Shown here in pieces: positions 41,655 to 49,504 of a stretch of DNA of 64,000 bases. The notes under the pieces were generated by a model, which saw nothing but the letters and a program-made list of their open reading frames with translations, searched no databases and was not told the DNA's origin. This stretch comes from JBOGOC01 sp050747525 (lineage in GTDB: Bacteria; Acidobacteriota; Polarisedimenticolia; JACPZX01; DASXTC01): the NCBI GenBank assembly GCA_050747525.1, contig JBOGOC010000026.1:1-64000 (forward strand). Direction: 5' to 3'. The first letter of the stretch is position 1. Every line of letters begins with the position of its first letter. Made by a program: the position numbers and the translations under genes.

Positions 41655-42607
41655 CGTGCGCCTCCGCGCGAGATGGTCACCTGGATGGTGCGATGGCTCA
41701 CCGAGCGCACCGTGACCTCGCGGCCCAGCTCCTCGGGCACGATGATCACCCGCGGCTCCACGGCGTAGGGAGCGCCCCGGGGGCCCATCCCTTCGAGGTT
41801 CAGGCTGGCTCGCACACTGGACACCGACACCCTCGCGAGCGCGGCCGCGGGCCCCGCGACCACGACGGTGATCGACGACGGCTGGAGGCGCACTGAACGT
41901 CCCGGCGCGCCCAGCCCCTCGGGCACCAGCGGCACGTTCTGCAGCGTGTGGGTGACGGTGGCTCCACTGAGGGAAACCTGCACCAGGGCCACCGGCTTGT
42001 CCAGGATGCGCACGCCGCCCCGGTCGGGCTGGATCGCCACGATCGACTCGAAGCTCTCCCGCCGTCCGGAGAGATCGACCTCTTCGGTGACCGCCTCCTC
42101 CACCTGGCGGACGATCCGCTCGGGACCCTGCACGACCACCTTCGAGGGTGTCACAGTATAGCCTCCTCGCTCCAGCGGAGGCGGCGGCTGGCCGCGGAAT
42201 CGCACGACCACGGGCACCTCGCGCTGCGAGCGCCGCTCGATGGTGAGCGTGAGGCGAGACGGATCCAGCGACAGCACCTCCACCCCGGCCGGCGCGTGCA
42301 CGATCTCGGGCCCCAGGATCACTTCCTGCTCGCCGGGCTGGGCGTCCTCGAGGTTCACGGTGGCCTGCAGCCGCGAGGGCGTCAGCTCGCGAAGCGTCGC
42401 TTCGTCGGCGCGCACGCGGACCGTGACGTGCTCCAGCGTCCGGCCCACGGGCGCCAGGTCGTCGGGAAGCCCTTCCATGCGCAGCGGCACGGCCAGCACC
42501 TGAACCGGCTTGTCCTCGCTGCGCACGTACATCCACACGAAGACCGCCAGCACCACCGAGGCGACCTTCAGCGACGGGTCGCTGCGCATCCAGGAGAGGG
42601 CGCTCAC
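41651..42607 (-). CDS. cdaR: YbbR-domain protein, c-di-AMP synthase regulator CdaR
   Basis: 318 aa. One N-terminal TM helix (LKVASVVLAVFVWMYVRSE), then three to four extracytoplasmic YbbR repeats. Each repeat has an IVRQVEEAVTEEVDLSG-like or VRVRADEATLRELTPSRL-like helix and strand pattern. In Bacillus and Listeria CdaR associates with CdaA and modulates its activity. It starts two bases after the cdaA stop and overlaps glmM by ATGA, so all three are co-translated. Confidence 0.92.
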   Translation of the reverse strand: MSALSWMRSDPSLKVASVVLAVFVWMYVRSEDKPVQVLAVPLRMEGLPDDLAPVGRTLEHVTVRVRADEATLRELTPSRLQATVNLEDAQPGEQEVILGPEIVHAPAGVEVLSLDPSRLTLTIERRSQREVPVVVRFRGQPPPPLERGGYTVTPSKVVVQGPERIVRQVEEAVTEEVDLSGRRESFESIVAIQPDRGGVRILDKPVALVQVSLSGATVTHTLQNVPLVPEGLGAPGRSVRLQPSSITVVVAGPAAALARVSVSSVRASLNLEGMGPRGAPYAVEPRVIIVPEELGREVTVRSVSHRTIQVTISRGGAR

Positions 42608-42609
42608 CG

Positions 42610-43458
42610 CTAGCGCTCCGCCGCCCTTTCGGTGACCGCGTCGGGCTCGATCTCCTTGAGGCGGATCCCCAGGTAGTCCTTCAGCAGGTCACGCAGCTGC
42701 ATGGCATCGACGTCTTCGATGATGCGCCCCTCGAAGGTGACCGACACCGTGCCGCGCTCCTCGGAGATGGCGACGGCGACGGCGTCGGTCTCCTCGGAGA
42801 CGCCGATGGCCGCGCGGTGGCGGGTGCCGAACTCCTTGGACAGGGTCGGATGCGAGGTCAGGGGCAGGAAGCACGAGGCGGCGCGGATGCGCCCGTCCTG
42901 GATGATGATGGCTCCATCGTGCAGCGGCGACCGGGGCGAGAAGATGCTCAGGATGAGATCGTACGAGAGCAGGGCATCCACGGCGATGCCGGTCTCGATG
43001 TAGTTGCGCAGCCCCTGCTCCCGCTCGATCAGGATGAGCCCGCCGATCTTGCGCGAAGCGAGGGATGTGGAGGCCAGCACCAGCTCGTTGATCAGCTCCT
43101 CGCTCTGCGGCCGGCTGGCGATGCGGAAGAAAGGGTTGCGCCCAAAGCGCGACAGCGCCCGGCGGATGGTGTTCTGGAAGATCACGATGACCGCGAAGGG
43201 GATCCAGTAGAGCACGTACCCCAGGAACCGCTGCACCGTGGTGAGCTGCAGCACGCCGGCGATGAAGTAGGCCGAGAAGATGAAGACGACGCCCGTCATC
43301 ATCTGCACGGCGCGCGTCCCCTTGATGAGCAGAACGAGCTGGTAGATCAGATACGCCAGGATGAGGATGTCGACGACGTCGATGACCCAGCCCACCGGGC
43401 TGGCTCGAAGCGTCTGGAAGAGCCGGCGGATCTGATCGAGGGTTTCCTGGAGCCCCAT
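42610..43458 (-). CDS. cdaA: Diadenylate cyclase (c-di-AMP synthase)
   Basis: 282 aa. Three N-terminal TM helices (VVDILILAYLIYQLVLLI, MTGVVFIFSAYFIAGVL, LGYVLYWIPFAVIVIF) are followed by the DAC domain with both catalytic motifs: SPLHDGAIIIQDGRI (DGA) and GTRHRAAIGVSEETDAV (RHR). Makes cyclic di-AMP from two ATP, controlling K+ and osmolyte balance and cell-wall homeostasis. The C-terminus extends into a basic/acidic tail. It has an extended -10 of its own in the 32-base gap after folP. Confidence 0.96.
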   Translation of the reverse strand: MGLQETLDQIRRLFQTLRASPVGWVIDVVDILILAYLIYQLVLLIKGTRAVQMMTGVVFIFSAYFIAGVLQLTTVQRFLGYVLYWIPFAVIVIFQNTIRRALSRFGRNPFFRIASRPQSEELINELVLASTSLASRKIGGLILIEREQGLRNYIETGIAVDALLSYDLILSIFSPRSPLHDGAIIIQDGRIRAASCFLPLTSHPTLSKEFGTRHRAAIGVSEETDAVAVAISEERGTVSVTFEGRIIEDVDAMQLRDLLKDYLGIRLKEIEPDAVTERAAER

Positions 43459-43464
43459 GCGGCG

Positions 43465-43473
43465 ATGTTAGCA
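43465..43473 (-). promoter_or_regulatory. Extended -10, leaderless promoter of cdaA
   Basis: Minus-strand TGCTAACAT, six bases, then ATG at 43458. Allows cdaA-cdaR-glmM to be expressed apart from the upstream genes. Confidence 0.55.
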
Positions 43474-43490
43474 CGGGGTCCGCGGCCCTC

Positions 43491-44678
43491 TTATCGAGGA
43501 GAGGGGGCCTGGGGAGCTGGCGATCCGATGGCCGCCGCCACGCGGGCGGCACGGCGCGCGCGCGCGGGCTCGTGCGTGCGGATGACGTGGGCTCCACCCA
43601 GCATCGCGCACACCTCCGCGGCCAGCGTGGCATCCGCCCGCGGCGGATCGGCGGGGCCGGTGTCGTCCACCAGCGCCGCGAGGAACGACTTGCGTGACAC
43701 CCCCACCACCACCGGTCGCCCCAGGGAAACGAACGAAGGCATGTGCCGCAGGATGGCGAGGTTATCCTGATGCCGTTTGCCGAAGCCGATGCCCGGGTCG
43801 ATCCAGATCCGCCCGGCGTCGATGCCGGCCCGCAGAGCGGCATCGACCAGCACGCTCAGGTCCTCGATCACCTCGGGGACCACGTCGCGGTACGACGGGG
43901 ATTCCTGCATGTTCCGGGGAACGCCGCGCATGTGATTGACGATCACGTAGGCCCCGAGCGAGGCCGCGGTCTCCCTCATGGCCGGATCGGCCGAAAGGCC
44001 GCTCACGTCGTTGATGATCTCCGCGCCCGCGGCCACCGCCTGGCACGCCACCTCGGCCTTCATGGTGTCGATGGAGATGGGAACGCCGGCCGGCAGGGCC
44101 GCCCGCAGGTCGGCCACCACCGGGATCACGCGGGACAGCTCTTCGTCCAGGGAGACGGGCGCCGCGCCGGGACGGGCAGACTCGCCGCCCACGTCCACCA
44201 GCGACGCCCCCTCGGACGCCAGCCGGACGCCGTGCTCCACCGCCTCCTGGACGCCGGCGTGACGGCCGCCATCGGAGAAGGAGTCGGGCGTGACGTTGAG
44301 CACTCCCATCACCAGCGCTCCGGCCGCCGGGTCGAGCCGAAGCTCGCCCCCTTTGAAGGGGAGGCGCAGGACGGGGTGCGCGAGGGCGGCCACCAGCCCG
44401 GACAGGGCGCGGGCCACAGGGGCATGGGCGGCCGGCAGATCGCGCGAGAGCGTGGCCAGCGAGCCGGCGTCCGCCGAGATGACAGCTCCCTCCGGCCACT
44501 CTTCCACCATGCGGACGTCGAGCAGCCTGGCTTGCTCGCGAAGGGCGGCCGCTTGGGCGGGGCTCAGCCCGTCCACGCGCACCATGTGAGGGAAATGAGT
44601 GGGGCGGGTCTCGTCCGACTCCTGGCCAGGCGGGAAGCGGGTAACCAGGGATCGGACGAGAAAAGCCCTCGGGATCAA
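43491..44678 (-). CDS. folP: Dihydropteroate synthase, long form
   Basis: 395 aa if started at TTG 44678, which overlaps the ftsH stop (TTGA); an ATG at 44585 would give 364 aa. Joins pABA to dihydropterin pyrophosphate in folate synthesis. Motifs: VMGVLNVTPDSFSDGG, VDVGGESARPGA, ISIDTMKAEVA, IINDVSGL, WIDPGIGFGKRHQDN, VGVSRKSFLAAL and the end RTHEPARARR. The ~125-residue N-terminal extension (RVDGLSPAQAAALREQA) is known from delta-proteobacterial and acidobacterial FolPs and supports the longer start. FolK lies 18 kb away at 62920. Confidence 0.93.
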   Translation of the reverse strand: MIPRAFLVRSLVTRFPPGQESDETRPTHFPHMVRVDGLSPAQAAALREQARLLDVRMVEEWPEGAVISADAGSLATLSRDLPAAHAPVARALSGLVAALAHPVLRLPFKGGELRLDPAAGALVMGVLNVTPDSFSDGGRHAGVQEAVEHGVRLASEGASLVDVGGESARPGAAPVSLDEELSRVIPVVADLRAALPAGVPISIDTMKAEVACQAVAAGAEIINDVSGLSADPAMRETAASLGAYVIVNHMRGVPRNMQESPSYRDVVPEVIEDLSVLVDAALRAGIDAGRIWIDPGIGFGKRHQDNLAILRHMPSFVSLGRPVVVGVSRKSFLAALVDDTGPADPPRADATLAAEVCAMLGGAHVIRTHEPARARRAARVAAAIGSPAPQAPSPR

Positions 44679-46627
44679 GCCTGCCCGGGAGTCTTCAGCG
44701 GGTCGGAAGGAAACTCCTTCACCGGGCGCCTCGCCGCCTCCTTGCGCTCCACGGGCTTGCGCTCGGCCGGCGTCTCCACGGGAGCCGGCCTTGGCTCGAA
44801 CGGCTCCAGCTCCTGGCCGCGCACCAGCCGCGCCACCTCTTCGGCATCGAGCACCTCGCGCTCGAGCAGCGCATCGGCGATCCTCTGGAGCGGCTCCTTG
44901 TTCTCCATGACGATCAGTTTGGCCCGCTCGTAGCTCTCGCTGACGATGCGCTTGACCTCGCTGTCGATCAGAACGGCGGTCGCCTCGGAATAGTCCTTGT
45001 GCTGGGCCAGCTCCTTGCCCAGGAAGATCTGCTCCTCTTTCTTGCCGAAGGTGAGCGGCCCCATGTTCTCGCTCATCCCCCACTCGCACACCATCTTGCG
45101 GGCCATCTCGGTGGCGACCTCCAGGTCGTTCCCGGCCCCGGTGGTGCGGGTGCTGAGGAAGATCTCCTCGGCGATGCGCCCGCCCATGGCGACCGCGATC
45201 CGCCCTTCCAGGTACTCGCGCGTGTAGGTGTGCCGGTCATCCATGGGAAGCTGCTGGGTGACGCCCAGAGCCATCCCGCGGGGGATGATCGTGACCTTGT
45301 GGATGGGGTCGGAGTGCGGGTGCATGCAGGCCACCAGCGCATGCCCCGCCTCGTGGAAGGCGGTGGTGCGCTTCTCCTCCTCGGAGATGACCATGCTCTT
45401 GCGCTCGGTGCCCATGAGCACCTTGTCCTTGGCCCCTTCGAAGTCGCGCATGCTGACGCTGCGCTTGCCGTCGCGCGCCGCCGTCAGGGCCGCCTCGTTC
45501 ACCAGGTTGGCCAGGTCGGCCCCCGAGAACCCGGGAGTGCCGCGCGCCAGCACGCTGATGTCCACGTCGTCCGCCAGGGGGATCTTGCGCGTGTGCACCC
45601 GCATGATCTCCTCACGGCCGCGCACGTCAGGACGACCCACCACCACCCGCCGGTCGAAGCGGCCCGGGCGCAGCAGCGCGGGATCGAGCACGTCGGGGCG
45701 GTTGGTGGCCGCCACCAGGATCACGCCTTCGTTGGACTCGAACCCGTCCATCTCGACCAGGAGCTGGTTGAGGGTCTGCTCGCGCTCGTCGTGACCACCG
45801 CCCAGGCCGGCGCCACGGTGACGGCCCACGGCGTCGATCTCGTCGATGAAGATCAGGCAGGGGGCGTTCTTCTTTCCCTGCTCGAACAGGTCGCGCACGC
45901 GGGACGCGCCCACGCCCACGAACATCTCGACGAAATCGGACCCGGAGATGGAGAAGAAGGGGACGTTGGCCTCACCGGCCACGGCACGCGCCAGCAGCGT
46001 CTTGCCGGTGCCCGGGGGGCCCATCAGCAGCACCCCCTTGGGGATGCGCCCGCCCAGCTTCTGGAACTTCTGGGGCTCCTTGAGGAACTCGATGATCTCC
46101 TGGAGCTCTTCCTTGGCCTCCTCCACCCCGGCCACGTCCTTGAAGGTGATCTTCTTGCCCTGGCTGGAGGAAAGCTTGGCCTTGCTCTTGCCGAAGGAGA
46201 GCGCCTTGTTGCCGCCGGTCTGCATCTGCCGCATGAAGAAGATCCAGATCCCGATGATCAGCAGCATGGGGGCCCAGGTCATCAGGGTGAGCAGGTAGGT
46301 GCTCTCCTTGGCCTCCTTGAAGGTCATGTCCACCCCGGCGTTGCGCAGCAGACTGACCAGTTTCTCGTCGTTGAGGGCCTGGGTGCGGAAGTACTTGCTG
46401 GCCCCGGCCACGGCTTCGCCCCGGTACTCCCCCTCGATGGAAAGGCTCTTCTCGCCGGTGATGGTCACCTTGGCGATGGCCCCGTCTTCGACTTTCTTGA
46501 TGAACTGGGTGTAGTTCAACTCTTCCTGCGGGTGGGCCGAGTTCTTGAAGAAATTGTAAAGGACCAGCACCGCCAGAAGGGCGACGACCCAGAAGAGGAC
46601 CGCCCGGAAGCTCGCACTCAAACGCAC
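44675..46627 (-). CDS. ftsH: ATP-dependent zinc metalloprotease FtsH
   Basis: 650 aa, GTG start with AAGGAGT. Two TM helices (VLFWVVALLAVLVLYNFF and LLTLMTWAPMLLIIGIWIFF) flank a small periplasmic domain. AAA module: GPPGTGKTLLARAVAG (Walker A), CLIFIDEIDAVG (Walker B), ATNRPDVLDPALLRPGRFD (SRH). Protease: TAFHEAGHALVA (HExGH) and TGAGNDLEVAT with the third Asp ligand. Degrades membrane proteins and LpxC/sigma-32-type regulators in model species. The basic C-terminal tail after residue 610 is family-typical. Confidence 0.98.
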   Translation of the reverse strand: MRLSASFRAVLFWVVALLAVLVLYNFFKNSAHPQEELNYTQFIKKVEDGAIAKVTITGEKSLSIEGEYRGEAVAGASKYFRTQALNDEKLVSLLRNAGVDMTFKEAKESTYLLTLMTWAPMLLIIGIWIFFMRQMQTGGNKALSFGKSKAKLSSSQGKKITFKDVAGVEEAKEELQEIIEFLKEPQKFQKLGGRIPKGVLLMGPPGTGKTLLARAVAGEANVPFFSISGSDFVEMFVGVGASRVRDLFEQGKKNAPCLIFIDEIDAVGRHRGAGLGGGHDEREQTLNQLLVEMDGFESNEGVILVAATNRPDVLDPALLRPGRFDRRVVVGRPDVRGREEIMRVHTRKIPLADDVDISVLARGTPGFSGADLANLVNEAALTAARDGKRSVSMRDFEGAKDKVLMGTERKSMVISEEEKRTTAFHEAGHALVACMHPHSDPIHKVTIIPRGMALGVTQQLPMDDRHTYTREYLEGRIAVAMGGRIAEEIFLSTRTTGAGNDLEVATEMARKMVCEWGMSENMGPLTFGKKEEQIFLGKELAQHKDYSEATAVLIDSEVKRIVSESYERAKLIVMENKEPLQRIADALLEREVLDAEEVARLVRGQELEPFEPRPAPVETPAERKPVERKEAARRPVKEFPSDPLKTPGQA

Positions 46628-46680
46628 ACTCCTTACGCAAAACGTCTTGCACGTCGATGAAGAACCTGAACGAGGCCTAT

Positions 46681-46686
46681 ATTATA
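46681..46686 (-). promoter_or_regulatory. -10 element before ftsH
   Basis: Perfect TATAAT on the minus strand at the very end of tilS (overlapping its stop), about 55 bases upstream of the ftsH GTG. No clear -35. Probably an internal promoter for ftsH onward. Confidence 0.45.
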
Positions 46687-48148
46687 CGTCCCTTCCGGGT
46701 AGATCCACTTCGGCCCCGTTTAGGCCCCTCGCTTCAAGGATAGCGACACGCGTGGAGGCCTCGGTCACGCGGTACCGGTGCCCCACGGCCACACCCACGA
46801 TCCAGGCGATCCCCTCGGGACCGACCACCAGGGCGAGCCGATCCCGGCCGGACCGGGGGATCTTGCGGTCGATCAGGAACGCGCCGAGCTTCTTCTCCCC
46901 GGGCGCCCCCAGCGCGTGAAACCTGTCGCCGGCCAGCCGGGTACGGACCTCCACGTCCGTGCCCAGCCGGTCGGCGTCCACGAGGGCCCGCCACGCGCCG
47001 GCGTCGGCCGGATCGGCCCGATCCGCAGGATCGGCGTCGGCGCGCGCAGCGATGCGCGCCACCAGCGACAGGCCCAGCCCGGGCAGGTCCGTCCGGCCGG
47101 GGACGGACAGCCGGGCCGTCAAGGGCGCGTCGGCCGGAAGCGGGCGCGAACCCGCGCGGTGGACCACCAGACTCAACCCGTGGCGCTCCGCCTTCATTCC
47201 GCCGGGCAGGTCGAGATGAAATGACTGCAGCGTGGGACGGCGGGCCAGTTCCAGCAGGCGCTCCACCGAAGCGGCAGGGAGTCCCCTGGGGTCCGAGCCG
47301 GCCCGCTCCAGCAGGATCCTGGCGACGCGCCGCGCCAGAGCCGGGTCCAGCAGGCCCAGGTCGGCGGCCTTCACCTCGACGGCGCCCCCGGCGGCGTCGG
47401 GAGAGGGTCCCACGGTGTGGGCGGCGACCCAGTCGGTGGCCTGCCGGTCGAGCCACCGGTCCTCCTGAGCCAGAAGCTCGGCCGCCCTTGCCAGGGCCGG
47501 CACGACGGCCCGGTTCATCTCCTCCATCACTGGGAGGAGCCGGGCCCGCACCTTGTTGCGCAGGCGGCTCTGATCCTGGTTTGTTTCGTCCTCGTGAAAC
47601 GTCTGTTCGAGGTGCGCGAGGTAACGGCGCAGATCCTCGCGCCGGACGCCGAGCAGGGGACGCACCAGCGGCCCCGGCCCCGAGCGCGCCATCCCGGACA
47701 GCCCGCGACGCCCGGCTCCCCGGGCGACCCGCATGAGCATCGTCTCGGCCTGGTCGTCCATGGTGTGCGCGAGCGCGATGCGCACGCAGCCCGCATCCCG
47801 CGCGATGAGCTTCAGCAGGAGATGGCGCACGCGCCGTGCCTCCTCTTCGGTGCGCGGGGCCGGATGGGCCCTCCGCGCGACGCAGGGCAGGCCGAGCCGG
47901 GAGGCCAGCTCCTTTACGAAGTGCTCGTCGACGTCGGCCGTGGCGCCCCGCATGGCGTGGTTCACGTGCCCCACGACCAGGTCGAGGCCCAGGGCCTCCC
48001 GATGCGCGTGCAGGAGGCGCAGGAGGGCCACCGAGTCGGCGCCCCCGGAGACGGCCGCCAGCACGCGCTCGCCGGGCACGATCAGGGCGTGCCGGCGCAC
48101 CGCGTCGCAGAAGGCGCTCTCGACGCGGTGCTCGATGCGGTCGTTCAT
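46682..48148 (-). CDS. tilS: tRNA(Ile)-lysidine synthase
   Basis: 488 aa from ATG 48148 (upstream codons run into the tRNA gene). PP-loop ATPase motif AAVSGGADSVALLRLL; VVGHVNHAMRG; ALAHTMDDQAETMLMRVARG and the core end NQDQSRLRNKVRARLLP. The C-terminal part carries the TilS substrate-binding and lysidine domains (KLGAFLIDRKIPRSGRDRLAL). Puts lysidine on C34 of tRNA-Ile2(CAT) to change its decoding from AUG to AUA. Its start codon lies only nine bases after the encoded CCA of a CAT-anticodon tRNA. Confidence 0.95.
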   Translation of the reverse strand: MNDRIEHRVESAFCDAVRRHALIVPGERVLAAVSGGADSVALLRLLHAHREALGLDLVVGHVNHAMRGATADVDEHFVKELASRLGLPCVARRAHPAPRTEEEARRVRHLLLKLIARDAGCVRIALAHTMDDQAETMLMRVARGAGRRGLSGMARSGPGPLVRPLLGVRREDLRRYLAHLEQTFHEDETNQDQSRLRNKVRARLLPVMEEMNRAVVPALARAAELLAQEDRWLDRQATDWVAAHTVGPSPDAAGGAVEVKAADLGLLDPALARRVARILLERAGSDPRGLPAASVERLLELARRPTLQSFHLDLPGGMKAERHGLSLVVHRAGSRPLPADAPLTARLSVPGRTDLPGLGLSLVARIAARADADPADRADPADAGAWRALVDADRLGTDVEVRTRLAGDRFHALGAPGEKKLGAFLIDRKIPRSGRDRLALVVGPEGIAWIVGVAVGHRYRVTEASTRVAILEARGLNGAEVDLPGRDV

Positions 48149-48157
48149 GAAGAGGGG

Positions 48158-48234
48158 TGGTAGCGGAGGAGGGACTTGAACCCCCGACACCGCGGATATG
48201 AGCCGCGTGCTCTAACCACCTGAGCTACTCCGCC
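48158..48234 (-). tRNA. tRNA-Met(CAT), elongator
   Basis: Minus-strand cloverleaf with acceptor GGCGGAG/CTCCGCT (G1:U72 wobble), D arm TAGCTCAGGTGGTTAGAGC, anticodon loop CTCATAT giving CAT, T arm GGGTTCAAGTC, A73 and encoded CCA. The GGCGG...CGCTACCA ends match elongator tRNA-Met (B. subtilis type), not initiator, and lack the C4:G69/C5:G68 pairs of tRNA-Ile2. Confidence 0.9.
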
Positions 48235-48257
48235 ACCCGGCTTGTGCAGAGCCGCTC

Positions 48258-48287
48258 AGACTAGGCCAGTCGCAGGACCTGAGTCAA
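48258..48287 (-). promoter_or_regulatory. Promoter of the tRNA-Met-tilS operon
   Basis: Minus-strand TTGACT (48287-48282), 18 bases, TAGTCT (48263-48258), ending 23 bases before the tRNA. Back-to-back with the plus-strand promoter at 48309. Confidence 0.6.
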
Positions 48288-48308
48288 GGCAGCGGCACCG
48301 ATGTGTGT

Positions 48309-48317
48309 TGATATAAT
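48309..48317 (+). promoter_or_regulatory. Extended -10 promoter of the zinc-finger/hemB/hemL operon
   Basis: TGATATAAT is a perfect extended -10 (TGnTATAAT), 43 bases ahead of the GTG start of the first gene. No -35 match, as usual for extended -10 promoters. Confidence 0.7.
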
Positions 48318-48360
48318 GCCACGTCGCGCGTGGCGTTCCACGCGCGCATCCGGAGGTCGC

Positions 48361-48534
48361 GTGGAGCAGGACGTCTGCTCGGTCTGCTCGGCCAGCGGCG
48401 AGCGCATCGTCCTGGCGAAATGTCTCACCTGCCACAAGGTGGCTTGCGAGGCCTGCGGTTTTCAGCGTGGTGGTCGCACGTTCTGCAGTCGTCGCTGCGC
48501 CGACCACTACTTCTCCGACGACGAGGATGACTAG
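48361..48534 (+). CDS. Small zinc-finger protein co-translated with hemB
   Basis: 57 aa from GTG 48361, five bases after GGAGG. Eight or nine Cys in CxxC pairs (DVCSVC, KCLTCHKVACEACG, TFCSRRCADHYF), enough for two zinc sites, and an acidic tail (SDDEDD). Pattern like a treble-clef/B-box-type ribbon. The acidic end overlaps the hemB start by eight bases, so ribosomes reaching its stop can restart on hemB. Function unknown; it could be a zinc carrier or regulator for the zinc-type HemB made from the same mRNA (inference). Confidence 0.8.
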   Translation: MEQDVCSVCSASGERIVLAKCLTCHKVACEACGFQRGGRTFCSRRCADHYFSDDEDD

Positions 48535-49504
48535 CCACTTTCCGGCAGCCCGCCCCCGCCGGCTCCGCCGCGGCGAAGCGATGCGCCGGCTCGTCCGGGA
48601 GGCCTCCCCCTCCGGCGCCCGCCTGATCCTTCCCCTGTTCGTGTGCCCCGGCACGGCGGTGCGGCAGGAGATCGCGTCGCTGCCCGGCGTCCACCGCCAC
48701 TCCATCGATTCGATGGTGGAGGAGGCCGGCGCCGCCTTCCGGGACGGCGTCTCGGGGGTCATCCTGTTCGGGATCCCGGAATCCAAGGATGCCTCGGGGT
48801 CCGAGGCCTACGCCGAGGACGGCATCGCCCAGCGAGCCATGCGCGCCCTGCGCGAGAAGGTCCCCGGGCTGCTGAGGGTCGCGGACGTCTGCCTGTGCGA
48901 GTACACCGATCACGGTCATTGCGGCGTGCTGGACGGGCGCGGCGAGGTGCAGAACGACCCGACGCTCGAGCTGCTGGGGCGCGTCTCCGTGTCGCTGGCC
49001 AGGGCGGGCGCCGACATGATCGCCCCGTCGGACATGATGGACGGGCGCGTGGGGGCCATCCGAAAGGCTCTCGACGGGGCGGGGTTTCTGGAGGCGCCCA
49101 TCATGTCCTACGCTGCGAAGTACGCCTCCGTCTTCTACGGGCCTTTCCGCGAAGCGGCCGCGTCGGCGCCGCGCTCCGGGGATCGGCGCGGCTATCAGAT
49201 GGACCCGGGCAACGCCCGCGAGGCGATGCGCGAGATCGCCATGGACCTGGACGAAGGGGCCGACATCGTCATGGTGAAGCCGGCCCTCCCCTATCTGGAC
49301 ATCATCCGCATGGCCCGCGAGCGCTTCGACGTGCCGATCGCGGCCTTCCAGGTCAGCGGCGAGTACGCCATGATCCAGGCGGCCGTGGACCGGGGGATGC
49401 TGGATCGCGAGCGGGCCATCATCGAGTCGATCACGTCGATCCGGCGCGCCGGCGCCGACATCATCCTGACCTACGCCGCGCGCGAGATGGCGAGGCTGAA
49501 ATGA
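48527..49504 (+). CDS. hemB: Porphobilinogen synthase (delta-aminolevulinate dehydratase)
   Basis: 325 aa. Condenses two 5-aminolevulinate to porphobilinogen in tetrapyrrole synthesis. The two active-site lysines are in IMSYAAKYASVFYGPFREA and IVMVKPALPYLD. The metal site DVCLCEYTDHGHCG has all three cysteines, so this is the zinc-dependent type. The end is QVSGEYAMIQAA and ILTYAAREMARLK. ATG overlaps the small zinc-finger gene, and the stop overlaps hemL by ATGA. Confidence 0.97.
   Translation: MTSHFPAARPRRLRRGEAMRRLVREASPSGARLILPLFVCPGTAVRQEIASLPGVHRHSIDSMVEEAGAAFRDGVSGVILFGIPESKDASGSEAYAEDGIAQRAMRALREKVPGLLRVADVCLCEYTDHGHCGVLDGRGEVQNDPTLELLGRVSVSLARAGADMIAPSDMMDGRVGAIRKALDGAGFLEAPIMSYAAKYASVFYGPFREAAASAPRSGDRRGYQMDPGNAREAMREIAMDLDEGADIVMVKPALPYLDIIRMARERFDVPIAAFQVSGEYAMIQAAVDRGMLDRERAIIESITSIRRAGADIILTYAAREMARLK

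Noticed and set aside
48158..48234. Reading the CAT tRNA next to tilS as tRNA-Ile2, the TilS substrate
   Set aside because: The acceptor stem has G4 and G5 and a G1:U72 pair with CGCTACCA, as in elongator tRNA-Met; the Ile2 identity pairs are absent.
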